The notes below the pieces were generated by a model. The model was not told where the DNA came from. It searched no databases and saw nothing but the letters and a program-made list of their open reading frames with translations. This document shows positions 9,311 through 21,275 of a stretch of DNA of 64,000 nucleotides, one piece after another. Position numbers and translations under genes: made by a program. Each line of letters starts with the position of its first letter. Within the stretch, counting starts at the first letter, position 1. The stretch is from Gymnothorax reevesii (taxonomy: Eukaryota > Chordata > Actinopteri > Anguilliformes > Muraenidae): positions 151,053,947 through 151,117,946 of the forward strand of contig CM056573.1 of the NCBI GenBank assembly GCA_029721435.1, written 5' to 3'.

Positions 9311-10890
9311 TCTGCACACTGTTTATATATGACTTTTTTTTTTTTGCACAGTGAAGTTTAACTGGCATTTGTGGATGCATTACATGTTGTAATATGTGAC
9401 AAAGGTTTGCCAAAGGGTCATTTCATGCCAAGTGATCACATTTTCTGGAAACTTCCCAAGTGAACATGTCAGATTTTGCTTTAAGTCTGTCAAAATGAAC
9501 CTTAGGGTGTATTATGAACACCTGAAAATTTTCAGGGTCCAACTGCCACCAGTTTGGATTTTATGGGTCTTCAAATTTTTGGGTGCCATGCCCCCTTTTT
9601 AAATGCCCAAAGTGGTTTTGGGAGGTCAATAACTCTCCAATGGAGAGTCCCAGAAGGCTGAAAATGGCTAGGCCAAGTTTTGCCCAGTCTTTTCCCAGTC
9701 TTTCAGATTCTGTGGACCTGAAAGGACAAAGTAAACAAAGACACATGCAGGGGCTAGAATGCAAGTCAAAATGTGTAGCCTACTGAGACATGCGGGTCCC
9801 GAGCTTTCCATTTGAGTCTGACTTGTACACAGACTAGCATGGTTTTCAGAAAGGTTAATATATTTACATAGATTTGTGGTTCAAGTTTATGGTAGGATGC
9901 CACGTGCAATATGTCACCATCCTGGTTTAAATCTGATGGAATGGCGAAATCCAGCAGTGTTCGGTCTCATCTTTGTATAGTTAACTAGTTAACGTTAACA
10001 ATATAATGATGATGATGATGATGATAGCCTAATAAAAATGAGCAGGAATATATAATCTTATTCATGATTTATTTTTTTTTTTCATTTATGAACAGTTTGA
10101 AGAAAAACTTTATGTCTTCGCATCACCTAATCTAACAGATTCAAACGTGATCTTGTTTCGTACTTTGAAAATATAAAAATAGGTACTCTGGGGAGATTGT
10201 AGTAGTCGCGGGTTGAAGACTGCGGAGAGACAGCTCCACGGAAAAAAACTGAGAATTTAGCGAGGATTTGATATTTTATTGACATAATTTTGATAATCAA
10301 TTTAGGTGATTAGAGGATTATTTGTATGTGTCATTGAATCCGTTTCTCTGTGATTAGTTTCGAATGAGTGACAATGGTAATAGTGAGGATGGTGTCTCTA
10401 GTTTACTTCTACTGTAGCTATAATTATTTCATAGCGCTGGGAATAAGACATTAAGTTTTTTTTTTTTAATTTTTGAAATTTATTTGTTTGCACACAATTA
10501 AGAATCAACGACTGAATAGAGGAGATAGAAACAAGTAACTGTGCAGGTAGAGACAGGAAACCCTAAATGGGCTGATACGAGGTCTCATACCTAAGAAGAG
10601 TATAATTCATTTAGAAATAGCAAAAGCAGAAATAAAATTAATATAACAAAAAAAGAAAAAGATTCCTGGTAAAATTGCACCAAAACAGATGAAATAGTAT
10701 GTAGGATACTGTGATGTATTAGTACTGGCAATATAATGCCACATTAAAATATACTTTTTATAGACTTGTAGTGAGACAAATTTAAATCTGATTAAACTGA
10801 TTAAATCAGTTTACTATATGTTACATAAATATACATCATAGGTGCAGGGCAACAATGATAAACTTAATGGATTCAAATAAATGTGAAAAA
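9311..10890. other. Intergenic DNA, no gene seen; (GAT)n at 10004-10026
   Basis: No supported coding sequence. A short (GAT)n microsatellite is the only clear simple repeat. Confidence 0.5.
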
Positions 10891-10906
10891 GAAGAAGAAA
10901 AAATTC

Positions 10907-10965
10907 TTACATATACCATCTATTAGTAACCCCATAATAGTCATATGAATGAATGAAATTTGTAA

Positions 10966-11002
<37 letters not shown>

Positions 11003-11565
11003 AGTGAGTAATGAGAGAGTTTGATTCAGCAGAGAGTTTCTGAGCTTACGTTTAAAGATATTAAGTGATGAGGATTCCCTGGCAGTAGTGATATGATTTT
11101 TCCGTAATATAGTTCCTCTGTGTCGAATTGAGAACTGAGAATTTGTGATACTATGGTATGGAAGGTGAAGTTCATTTGAATGTCTTGTGTTATGTGGATG
11201 AATATTATAAATAAATTGAAAGCATGCCCTGCATGGTGTGGGGAGCAAATCTGGGATATATATACATTTATAGATAAACAAGCATATTTGAAATGTCTTG
11301 ATGTCAAATATAGTATTTTCAATTTATTAAATTAAAGAGCAGAGGGCTCAAATCTGTTGGAAAAAGTAGCCACTCTGGCAAAGCTTTTTTGCGCAGTGTG
11401 CAGGCAGTGGAAACTGGATTTGTGCGTACTCGCCCATACATTATTACCATAAAGAAAATATGGGTAGATTGAACTGTAACAGAGCGTTAAAAGACACTGT
11501 TGATTAACCATAGTTGTTATTTTTCTGATGATACCGACTGATTTCATTTTTTTGTTGCAGACCAT
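10907..11565 (-). pseudogene. LINE C-terminal domain
   Basis: Two frames cover VGIIRKI, LTLCYSSIYPYFLYGNNVWAS and then INPHNTRHSNE-like text, FSIRHRGTILR and SSLNIFKRKLRNSLL, the usual C-terminal tail after the RT of this LINE group. The (GT)n tract is read as a His-Thr run and is not real coding. Confidence 0.7.
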
Positions 11566-11721
11566 ATGGACATTTTCATTCCAATTTAGTTTCTCATCAA
11601 TTGTGATACTGAGAAATTAAGCCGACGAGACCAGTAGGAGTTCATTACCACCGTGGGTTTTAGCGCCAAGGGGATTGTATTTCTTATTCTTTCCAGTGAA
11701 TATCTTTAAATATAAAAAAAT

Positions 11722-11986
11722 CTAATTGTAAGACAACTTGTTCAGCTGAAAGCTTTTTGCAATTTTTTCTATGACTTCGTTTGCTTCTGCAATAAGAGAA
11801 TTAAAGTTTTTATGGGATAAAAATAAATTGGTATCATCAGCAAAAAATAACAGAAGTACAGTGGAAGCTGCAGCAGCAATGTCATTGACATAAATTAAAT
11901 ACAGAAATGGTCCAAGTATTGACCCCTGGGGGACACCGCATGACATTTTGGATCTGTGTGAAGCCGATCCATTAATACAAACATAT
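11722..11986 (-). pseudogene. LINE reverse transcriptase, catalytic half
   Basis: After the inserted element the RT resumes with YVCINGSAS, CGVPQGSILGPFLYLIYVND and then LLFFADDTNLFLSH. FADD is encoded at about 11833-11844. These are RT boxes 4 and 5 with both catalytic Asp kept. It ends IAKSFQLNKLS before a stop. Confidence 0.8.
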
Positions 11987-13221
11987 CGTCGCTGTCTGAT
12001 GAAAACTATGTATGTCAATTTTTGCTGATTTTCAGCTTTTACGACGGATAGAATGTGCAGGTTCATTTCCGTATACAGTATGCTTCACTTATCTAAATGA
12101 CCAATGAAAAGCTGTGAAATCATGTCATCTGATTTTCACGTATATCCATTTGGTGTCAAAGCTGTCAATCACGCCGTATATCTCCCACCATGTCGAGACG
12201 TCCCGCCTGTCTCATGTGGATCATCTTATGCGTCTCTGGAAGCGCATCATCATTGGAGACCCTAATAACATTTTCAAAGTAAAGTATAAGCAAAAGTTTG
12301 TTTTGTCAACTGTTATCAAGTTTATTCTAGTTGAAACACAGTATATTCATAACTGTTCTGGTTCTGGTCTAGACGAAGTAATCATCACCAAATGTTTTTA
12401 TCATGAACCTAGCTGACGAAAGTACTAATATTGAAGCTCTCCGCAGACTAGCCTAGTTCTCCACAGATTTGCCTGTTTGCTATTGGTAAATAAACTTGGT
12501 GTCTTTGATCAGATTCAAACAAACATTTTATTTTCCTGACTCAAACTCATCAAATGATGTCTTGTAATGTTATTGTCATGATTTTCACTAGAAAATGCCT
12601 CACTCATACCGCGCTGTCGCCGCTTGGCAGAGGCTGAGCATTTCTAGCACTAGAGCAACCTTGCTATGTTTTTATTGTGGAGATGAAAGCATTAACGCAC
12701 AAATTTCCGAAGTGAAGCTATATTGACTGGGCATCGCACTTTATTTTTGTCTGATCTGTTTTTCTCCCTTCCTTCAGGATGTCTGTCTCTTTTAAGGAGC
12801 TGTGTGAATTGGTTAGTGTTAGCTATGATAATAAAATTAAGGTAGGATTGTGCAAGCAAAGTCTCTGTCTAGCATTGCCATGTCAGTATATTCATACTTT
12901 GCAAGAGACATTTCAGGGTTAACGTATTTAATAAACCTAGCGCATTCATCTCTATAAGAAACGCGACAAGCCCATTCTGATCAATGATTGGAAAAATGCA
13001 TATCGACCTCCATTACTGTAAAATATGCATGTATGTCCATTTAAACATTATTTTGGTTAAATGTGGATCATATCGTCATGCTATCAAGAATTTGATTACT
13101 TTCAAAGATGCTGCACCAAGAATGACAATGTTATGTTGAACTGCTTTGAAATTACGGTATTTTTTTCACTTCCTGAAAAGTAGCCATTTTGGACATATGA
13201 GAGTTTCATCAGGCAGCGACG
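11987..13221. mobile_element. 1235-bp TIR transposon inserted in LINE
   Basis: CGTCGCTGTCTGATGAAAAC at 11987-12006 is inverted at 13201-13221 (reverse complement CGTCGCTGCCTGATGAAAC). ATAT flanks both ends (11983-11986, 13222-13225), so TA or ATAT may be the target duplication. The LINE reading frame is continuous in content across the element. I see no transposase inside, so it is non-autonomous. Confidence 0.7.
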
Positions 13222-13915
13222 ATATTGTTGTTTATGAAGTTTAATATCCACCTGAAAGCACGTTCATGAAAACCGTATTTGTACCACTTGGCCAGTAATA
13301 TTTCAGGGTTTACTGTGTCGAAGGCTTTTGACAGATCCAGAGAAATGCCCAAGGCATATTCATTATTATTGAATACTGAATAGATTTTATCTACAAGGTT
13401 TAATAATGCAATGTCCGTGGAGTGATTCTTGTGGAATCCATGTTGATGTTCATATAGCATATTGTGATTATTTAAATGATTCAAAATCCTTGTATATACA
13501 AGTTTCTCTATGATTTTTGAAAAACAAGAAAGTACAGATATTGGTTGATCATTTGTAAAATAGCATGGGTCACCAGACTTAAAAATTGGGGTGACTTTTG
13601 CAACTTTTAATTTATTTGGGATTACTCCAGTTTCAATTGACTTATGTGTGTTAATGGTTGGGCTATTGAGGTACATACCAGCCTCACTAATGAAGCGGGG
13701 ATCTCATCATGCCCTGCTGCTGAATTATTCAGTTTACCAATTATTTCTTCTATTTCTGAAACATTGGGAGGGTCAAACTGTGATAAAACAGGGTAATCAT
13801 TCTTAATAAAGTCCAAAGGATTCCCAGAGGTAGCTCTTATTTTTTCTGCTAGAGAAGTGCCGACCTGAATGAAATATTTATCAAATTCACAGGCTATTTC
13901 AAAAGGGTCGTTCAA
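13209..13915 (-). pseudogene. LINE reverse transcriptase, N-terminal half
   Basis: Two overlapping frames (13915-13622 and 13676-13209) together read a pre-RT region (DKYFIQVG, SAAGHDEIPASLV) and then VAKVTPIFKSGDP, FSKIIEKLVYTRI, YEHQHGFHKNHST and SLDLSKAFDTVN. The last carries the first catalytic Asp. A frameshift lies near 13660. The frame ends in the TIR of an inserted element at 13221. Confidence 0.8.
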
Positions 13916-14109
13916 ACATCATGTATCTCCCTTGAATTGAGAAGGAAGGGAGGTTTCTAATTTTCCCATGTCTAGAAGCCAATCGATGGTCTTCCATGTT
14001 GCCTCGATATTGGAGGATGATTCTTAGAATTTTTCTGTGTAATACTTCTTTTTGGATATGCGGAGTAGGTGAGTGAATTTATTCTTGTACTTTTTATAAT
14101 TTGTCAAGT

Positions 14110-14562
14110 TCATAGGTGTTGGCTTTGATGAATATAACTTGTATAGTTAATTTTTTTAAGGCTAGCAGTAAACCATGGTTTATAATTGCTGTCAAATATT
14201 CTCTTGCATGGTTTTACCAGAGGGAAACAAGTGTTAAAAACAGATTTAAATGAGGATAGGAAAGCTTGATAAGCTAAATCTGGATCTGTTTGGTTAAACA
14301 CATCATCCCATGAAATATCATCAATCAGCTTCTTAAAGCGTTCAATATTTCTTTTGATAAATAGTCTGCATTTTTTATTTTTAACAGCTGCTTCCGTGCA
14401 CTTCATAGGAGACACTGTTAATTGGAAAATTGGTGAATAGTCAGATATATTAGTTAAAAGCAGACCACTTCTGGATACTTCTCTCAGGGATTCAGTAAAA
14501 ATGTTATCAATTAGAGTTGCAGAACTGTCTGTCAGTCTTGCTTTGAGTATAAGAGGATACAT
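14110..14562 (-). pseudogene. LINE linker between endonuclease and RT
   Basis: This 150-codon stretch follows the endonuclease. It contains DNIFTES, a SDYSPIFQL motif (the end of the endonuclease, usually SDHxPI with His; here Tyr replaces it), then KRNIERFKKLIDDISWDDV and NPCFPL-like text, typical of the pre-RT linker of jockey-type LINEs. It lies directly upstream in element orientation of the RT at 13915. Confidence 0.7.
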
Positions 14563-14574
14563 TAAGTTTGAATA

Positions 14575-15080
14575 TCATATATTTAAAAAATCAGCTATCT
14601 GTGAATTGCTGTCTTTTTTGAATAAATCTATATTGTAATCATTTAAAAGAAAGCAGATTTCCTCCTCCTTACTTATGATGTCTAAAGTTGTTGCAAGGGC
14701 ATTATTGAAACCGATGATAGTTTCATGAGGTGGGCGATATATACACCCAATGATCCCCTTCTTTCTATTAAATACATTACTTGAGATAATTTCTAAGAAG
14801 AGTGATTCTATTTCAGAACAGCCAGATTTGAGTGCAAGATCTTGTCTCTCAATAAAGTGAATTTCCTTCCGAATAAAAATAGATTCTCCGCCACCCATTT
14901 CATTATTTCTGCAGAGGTGTACAGCATTGTATTCAGGTATGTCATAATATTTTACTACCTCTTCTGATAACCAGGTTTCTGATAAACCAATGACAGAGAA
15001 TTTGTGTTTTAGACAAGACAATAATGCATTTACTGATCATAATGTTTGGGAAGGCTGCGCACATTTAAGTGAAATGTTGA
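14575..15080 (-). pseudogene. LINE endonuclease domain
   Basis: The frame includes LNVRSLPKHYDQ in an adjacent frame near 15060 and then KHKFSVIGLSETWL, GGESIFIRK, and IIGCIYRPPHE, the standard series of the APE-type endonuclease that nicks the target DNA. The usual GDFNID motif reads LNDYNIDLF, so the catalytic Asp-Phe-Asn is altered. Together with the shift near 15030, this endonuclease is inactive. Confidence 0.8.
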
Positions 15081-15584
15081 AAAAAATCCTGTGGTCAATG
15101 CTTGACAGGCAGAGATTGTTTTTGCCTGTCAGTCATGATGGGAGGTGTTAGTGTAGCCAACAGTGATCAGAGAGTTCCAGCTCTGCAAGGAAGTGTTCTG
15201 GCTCTTGTGCCAGTCAATATGAGTGAACAGTCATTGAAAATTTTAAGTTTTATTTTGATTTCATTTTGCTCCGAAAGTATAGAATGGAATAGCATAGTAA
15301 GTTATTTCATTACTGTTTAGATTAGTGTTGGTGCCATCGCAACACTCAGTAAAGGTAAGTGAAATTATCAAACGTTATAGAAGAGTTTTGTTGTACCGTT
15401 GAACTGTTAGCTAAGTTAACCACCATTTGTCTGACAAGCTAGAGTCAGTAATACTGGTCTCTCGCTGCTGTGACAACTGCCATAACGGTAGGCTAGACAA
15501 GTTACTGTTATGCAGTGGATTTTAAGGATTTCCACTGGAGCACTTCAGCGCAATTCAGAAGTCGAGAACTATCCACTGCTGGCC

Positions 15585-15834
15585 TTAACTCATTCCCTAG
15601 GGAATACTTTTATATAAAATTGTCCAGTTTGCACCGAATACTTTTCTCGAAAATTTCACAATATAAAGTACGAAAGTACAGGTCGCTGTATCGCATGACT
15701 GCGATCGTCAACTGATTTTGTGTTTTCAATCGGACAGCGAATGGTCATCCACACCACTGGCACCGGCTTTCTTTGGGAATGGTAGAATTTGCTGCACCAT
15801 TGGTAGCGGCTTGCCGTAGGGAATGAGTTAGCAT
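15585..15834. repeat. piggyBac-type MITE with TTAA-like flanks
   Basis: TTAACTCATTCCCTAGGGAA (from 15585) is mirrored by GTAGGGAATGAGTTAG (to about 15831). Reading TTAA/TTAG as the target duplication leaves CTCATTCCCTA-type terminal repeats. No ORF. Confidence 0.5.
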
Positions 15835-17392
15835 CGCTCGCACAAGTATTGTCCAAACCGTATTGCATTATGAACTGCTAAGTCAAACAGCGACCTTGGC
15901 CTTTCTTTATAAGCCTCATTATGCTCAAATGCGGATGTTAATGAACAGTGACATTTTAAAATCAGTCAATTTGTTTCTTTCCTGATTTCCTAAATCTGAT
16001 TAAATCTAATTGAAGAGAAGAAAAGTGGGCAGAAAAAGGAAGTGGCTATTTGCCCGACAGTGGAGTGAATTGGGGCAAAGAGATCGGCTCTCTGCCCTGC
16101 AGCGGGCCGGACAAGAGAGGCAGTTCAGCTATTTGCACCACGGCGGGACGGATAAGAGAAGCACTTCTGCTATTTGCCCCACAGCTGGGCCAATAAGTGA
16201 TTTCATTTTATAACCCGTCCCACTCCTTTAACTTTTGCACTGAAGTGCCGCAGGGCGAATAGCCTCTTCTAAAGAAAAAACAAGGCATTCCTGAACATAG
16301 AAAAATATTTAACATTTTGAATTCATAAATTAAATCTTATTATCATAGAAATGAATCCCTGTTGTCTCATGAAGTGGTATTGAACAAGGTTTGAACATTG
16401 TTGTACAGGGCCTAAGTACTGTATGTGCATTGGTTATGGATTTATTTATAGCAACAAACTCTGGCGTACTATATCAAACTTTATTAATTGTGCCTTTTTC
16501 AAATTCTTAGGCCAGCCGACAGCCGAGTTGAGGAATGAGGCTTGTGACTGCTGCAACACAAGCACGCAGGAATTAACCCTAACCTGCATATTTACATACA
16601 TGCCTACATACATATATGCACTAATGAAATTATTTTCCAAATAATTGAGCTTTCAGTTCCATCTTTTTTGTCTGTCCATTCATCAATGAATCAATCAATG
16701 AAATGTTGGCATAAGGTTTTCCAAAGGTTAGGGGAACATTGTAGAAATAACCTAGAGGCAACATTCTTTCTTGATGGTTCCCAAAACGTTTCCAGAACGT
16801 CCCTATTAGTTCCTTAAAATTTTCCTTTAAAATCTTCCCTACACATTAAAGGAAATCCACAATATGACGAGGGGAGAGCGTTTTTTTACAACTTAGGGAT
16901 CATCCTTTCCACCAATGGGAATGTTCCCCGGACATTCTGGGAACGTGAAATTTCCAGCTGGGGATCAAATAAGATAATAATCTTATATATATATATAATC
17001 TTTAATAATATAGTGAGGATCCCCTTTGTGCTGTCAAAACAGCTCCATGAAACTGAAGTCTCTTGAATTCCCAAACTCAGGGTTTACCAGCAGTAAATTT
17101 CCCAGCGCATCACATTCCCTCCACCAGTTTTTCTTCTTCCCACAGTGTATCCTGATGCCATCTCTTCCCAGGTACATCGCCGAAGCACTTGATGTAAAAG
17201 AAAATTGGTCTCACGACATAAAGAAACCTTATTCTACTGCTCCAAGATCCGGGGCTGAAGCTGAGGCATTCATTGGGAGGGCACTATTAGAGGTGGACCA
17301 GGGATTGAGTGGGCACTTTGACTGGTCAACAAGAGGAAAACTGCAATACGAAGCATCATATGATGTTGTGATGCAATCCTTATTTAAATGTA
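15835..17392. other. Intergenic DNA, no supported gene
   Basis: Contains a region near 16780-16950 with repeated GGGAACGT/GTTCCC-type words, seen in many fish genomes, and a short AT microsatellite at 16985-17000. The 123-codon frame at 17026-17397 overlaps an antisense Tc1 relic and shows no family features. Confidence 0.4.
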
Positions 17393-17670
17393 ATTGAAAT
17401 TCTCAGTGACTTGCGTCACATTTGCCCTTCTGCCCGTTTGGACCAGCCAGGATAACATTAATTGCCCTTCTTCATCAATGAACCGTGGACACCCAAAACC
17501 CCATGGCTGGTTCATGCTTTGTTCCTCCTAGGGCCACTGTCAATGGCCACTGGGCCATCTGCTGACTGGAAAGCACCCCAGATATCTTGCCACTTCAGAG
17601 ATGCTGTAACCCACTCGTGAAGCCATGAAGATTTGGCCCTTGTCAAAGTTGTTCAGTTCCCATTTCTCCC
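17393..17670 (-). pseudogene. Tc1-like transposase DNA-binding domain relic
   Basis: Minus strand, two frames: FDKGQIFMASRVGYSISEVA (helix-turn-helix-like, 17665-17585) and, about 80 bp further, GCPRFIDEEGQLMLSWLVQ with RRANVTQVTENFN (17500-17393). This pattern, an H-T-H followed by a CPRxID...GRRANVTQ second helix set, is that of the N-terminal paired-like domain of one fish Tc1 group. No catalytic core is present. Several small indels. Confidence 0.55.
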
Positions 17671-18674
17671 AAATTCAACACATTAAATACGAGTACCGAC
17701 TGATTGCTCATCATTGAAGATCTTTCTGCAGACCTTGACTTGTGCCCTTGTTAATAATAGAAATTATTAGCAAAATAGGTGAGTGATTGTGATTTTTTTT
17801 GGCTCATTGGTGTAAATGGCCAATATTACATCAAATTTATACTAAGGTAAAAGAAAATGCCTGTACTGTGCATATAAATAGAATTTCCTGCCTGTAATGC
17901 AGCACGGCTCGTACGCAATTTCAATAAAGTTTCTGGAAAACACCAGATTGCAAACTGACAAACTGCATGCTGTCTGATCTTGGGGTAAAATAAGCAGACA
18001 GATATGCCCTCCAGTAAGATTGAATTAATAGGCTCATCAGTCCCAAACGGTGAAGTTCACTGCCTGTATTGCTGAATAATATTTAATATATGGACTGAAG
18101 AACATGATCTGATTTACATAATGAAATATTTAGCATGGAAATTCTGAAATAATACAGGCAAAGTAATGAACACCGACCTAGACAGCACTCAGAAAAGAGT
18201 TATTGTAGCTTATTTCAGGGGTGATAGATAAAAGCACATTAAAAATCGAGTAAACAAGTGAACATAGGGTGAATAATTCAGACAAATTTCCAACATTCAT
18301 CTTGAGCAGAAAGGCAGAGAAGTAATGAATAACAGGCAAACAGAAAATTTAAAAATACAAGAATAAATGATACACACAAAAAACCTGATTTAAATAGAAT
18401 ATGATCAGATGGCTACAGTAGATCTGGCTCAAGCCACACATCTTTTGTTCTCAAAGTGATGGATTATAACTTACGCATCTGTTGGCAAATTGATAAGCCC
18501 TGTAGCATCTGCAGAAAATATTTAGTGGGAGAGCCCTGTGGCCCAGTAGGAAAAAATGGGTGGTACACTAGAAAGGCCATCCTGCATAGAGGATTTGCAC
18601 CCTAAGCAACTTAATACAAAGCAAAAGACACTACATTATAGAACATAATAATAAGCATACAGTTTTTGGTTTTA

Positions 18675-18835
18675 CAGTACTGTGAAAAACCATTTGCCCC
18701 CTTCCAGATTTCATCCATTCTTGCATATTTGTCACACTGAAATGCTTCACATCATGAAACCAATTTTAATATTAGGCCAAGATAACCTGAATAAACACAA
18801 AATGCAGTCTTTCAATCATGCAAAAGGGTCCTCAG
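18675..18835 (+). repeat. Dispersed DNA-transposon end (TACTGTGAAAAACC type)
   Basis: The text from CAGTACTGTGAAAAACC through GCATATTTGTCACACTGAA to CACAAAATGCAGTC looks like a widespread vertebrate non-autonomous DNA transposon end. Recognition is from memory of the pattern only, and only one end is visible. Confidence 0.35.
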
Positions 18836-19060
18836 GGCACTAACACTTGGAAAGTCTCTATAACAAGTAGTTCAGGAGCCTTTTCAACAAGAACTGGGTT
18901 GTTTTGCTTGTCTACACGAGCAGGAACGGCCCTGTAGGAGTGGTCTCTAGACTTTTTTCCAGGAGCAATTTTAGTCCTTGCCTTGGGGCAGGGACTTCAG
19001 AGCATTTCTGTAAAACGTCAGCTTCCTGGTTCAAATATGGTGGACAGGTCATATGGGAAC

Positions 19061-19095
19061 CTAGCACTTACATTTATTTTCAATGTAAGTGCTAG
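19061..19095. repeat. Perfect 14-bp hairpin
   Basis: CTAGCACTTACATT (19061-19074) and its exact reverse complement (19082-19095) are separated by 7 bases. Confidence 0.7.
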
Positions 19096-20916
19096 CATGT
19101 TAGCCACCTAGCAATTTACACTCTCTCAGGAGTTTGGTGGGTCTTGACTGGGCCCCACTTGTAATGGACACCCGACGCCTGAAGGAGGGGGGGAAAGGGA
19201 TGATTGGATAAAAGGCCCTGTCTCATACTTTATTCAATGGAAGCCCCCCTACTGGAGGGGCGTTTAGGGCCCTAACACTGTAAGTCAGGCCTTTCTCTAG
19301 AAACCGCTGCCCAGTGCAAATCGGCACTTGCTTTGAATGCTGCACTGGTTATATTTATTGCTACAAGCATAAGACATCCAAAAAATACAAATTTGTGAAT
19401 TTAATTGACAATGAACGTCCAAACTCGATGCAATAAACCAGAAATGTTTCGCAAAACACTTCCGGTTCGTTGTAATGCACTCCCGCCTTTGGCATAGAAC
19501 CAATCGGAATGAAATCGTTTGGATAACTTCCCAGAAGCAACACCACTGACTATTTAAAGGTTGGCGAAACAGTCTGAATGAGTGGACCACATGGCCAGAC
19601 ATTGGAACCATAAAGAGGGCCTATGGAAGCAAAGTGACGATTCAAAAAAAAAAAAAAAATTGAAATCAATGAAAGATTTCCTTACCAAAGAAACAGGTAA
19701 GTGGCAACTTTAAATTTAATAGATATCGTATTGATTTTGGGAGAACTAAAGGAATATATACTCTAAACAACACGTACCCGGGCTGTGACACTGATCTGAA
19801 ATTTTGCTTAATCCCAATAATCCAGGCTACAACTTGTACAAGTTTAGTTGACTACGGTTGGTGAAACAGTAGATTCTCTTTCAACACGCTCATATAAAAA
19901 GATTTATCTGTCACACTCTGTCATATCATTGTTTAATATGTTTACATTTGTTCGAATCTGCCCCGAATCAATGTTGAGACAGCGTCTAGTCATGCGCGTT
20001 TGTCCAATCTGAGCATTTTACCAAGAGTAATGCGCGATTGATCAGTTGGATATTAGCATGGCGATTGACAAATTGCCAAAACACATTTTATTATGTGAAA
20101 ATAATTTCACAATGTATACTGAGCTGATACCACTTAGATTAGAGAAAACTTCTTTTTGTAGAGGTTGTCAAATTTGTCTCGTCACTCCAAAATAACAGCG
20201 TTGTGCTGTGCATGAATGAATAAACGTATAGAGCGACAGACCATTCCTACAGATTGGATAAAGGCGCGTGACGCAACCATGGGATACTCGGCAAAACATT
20301 GCGTTGTGCGAGCATAAGAAATTAAGTCTGGCAGGTGGTGACTGCTTGATCGAGTAGAATAGCATTTGGATGGATTGAAACTTTTTGTATTGTTGAAGAT
20401 ATTAATTTTTTCAAATAGGCCATCAAAGCGGTTTCAGATTTCTCATTCAATGTAGCGATAGCAAGCAACCAGTTTCATCATAGTAGCAAGTCAATGGTGA
20501 CCGATAAACTTCTGTTGATATGCACAGCTTCTTACGGGTGGCATGTGAACACCTTTCAGCCAATCATATTGTCGTACATAGTCATTTATTCGAATGGCTG
20601 ATCGAACCGGTCTAAGAATCCACGTTGGATGTTTATAGAATATTTAGGGATCTAAGCCCAACGGGGTTGGAACCCCATTGATTTTGCTCGGATTTTTTTT
20701 TCGACCGCTAAAAGTCTTGCTGTAGCATGAACCGTAAGACTAATGCAAGACATTTGCAGGGCTGGTACAGACTCCAGCACAGACCTCAGGCAAAAAATTG
20801 ACACACATCCACCTATTGACTATTCCGGCAAAACCAGGAAGTTGCGTTCCAACTTGGCCAAACGTCATTGGAAATGAATGGACGTCTATGGACAGCACCG
20901 GTGATACTCTTCATTT

Positions 20917-21029
20917 TACCAAGATAGCAAGTACCTCCACTCCGGATCTGCCCCGGCTCTGTGCCGACTCCATCTGATCTGGCTCAGAGCCGGGGCAGAT
21001 TCGGAGTGGAGGTGTTTGCTTTCTTGGTA
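20917..21029. repeat. Long hairpin with ~43-bp arms inside the THAP element
   Basis: The left arm contains CCTCCACTCCGGATCTGCCC and GGCTCT; the right arm contains AGAGCC, then GGGCAGATTCGGAGTGGAGG. Both arms extend outward to CCAAG/CTTGG with few mismatches. The loop is about 25 bases. Confidence 0.8.
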
Positions 21030-21066
21030 GCTCTTTTTATTTACAAGTTTTTTTTTCTGAACTCAA

Positions 21067-21275
21067 ATGCCAGGAAGAAACTATTCTGTGTTCAGCTGCT
21101 CTAATAGGAACACAAATAGCAGAGGAAAAATTCAAATTTGGAATAAGAGTATTTATGAAATCCACACACCTTTGGCACATAGTGACTGCCCCTGTTTAGC
21201 ACCATATCATTGCACAGATTCCCTGCAAAGGAGGACGACGTTTGCCAGCAGATAGCGGTCCTAAGCTGCTGAGGT
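21067..21275 (+). pseudogene. THAP zinc-finger domain (transposon-derived), frameshifted
   Basis: ATG at 21067 begins MPGRNYSVFSCSNRN, the standard start of a THAP finger, although the first zinc-binding Cys is Tyr (the expected CSV reads YSV). A long-insert variant of the fold follows: QIWNKSIYEIH, HSDCPCLAPY. The frame then shifts by one near 21210, and the expected LHRFPAKEDDV continues in another frame until TGA. In the active family this domain recognises the transposon ends. Loss of the first Cys and the shift make it non-functional. Confidence 0.6.

Larger units (their letters stand above)
10900..15080 (-). mobile_element. APE-type non-LTR retrotransposon (jockey-superfamily LINE), interrupted
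   Basis: Reading the minus strand, an apurinic-type endonuclease (15060-14575) is followed by a linker, a reverse transcriptase (13915-13209, continued at about 11985-11722) and the C-terminal domain (11565-10907). Motifs include GLSETWL (endonuclease), SLDLSKAFDTVN, GVPQGSILGP and FADDTNLF (RT boxes, catalytic Asp pair intact). Stops and frameshifts occur between the pieces. The RT is split by a 1235-bp TIR element at 11987-13221. A (GT)n tract at 10971-10995 falls near the 3' end. The family is not certain. The C-terminal NTRHSN motif suggests a Daphne/CR1-side lineage and not L1. Confidence 0.8.

Noticed and set aside
9396..9786. Short frames on both strands
   Set aside because: Low-information overlapping frames without motif or conservation signal.
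14995..15320. Plus-strand 72-codon frame at 15102-15320
   Set aside because: No motifs; upstream flank of the antisense LINE.
17026..17397. 123-codon plus-strand frame
   Set aside because: No recognisable motif, and its 3' end is antisense to a Tc1-like relic.
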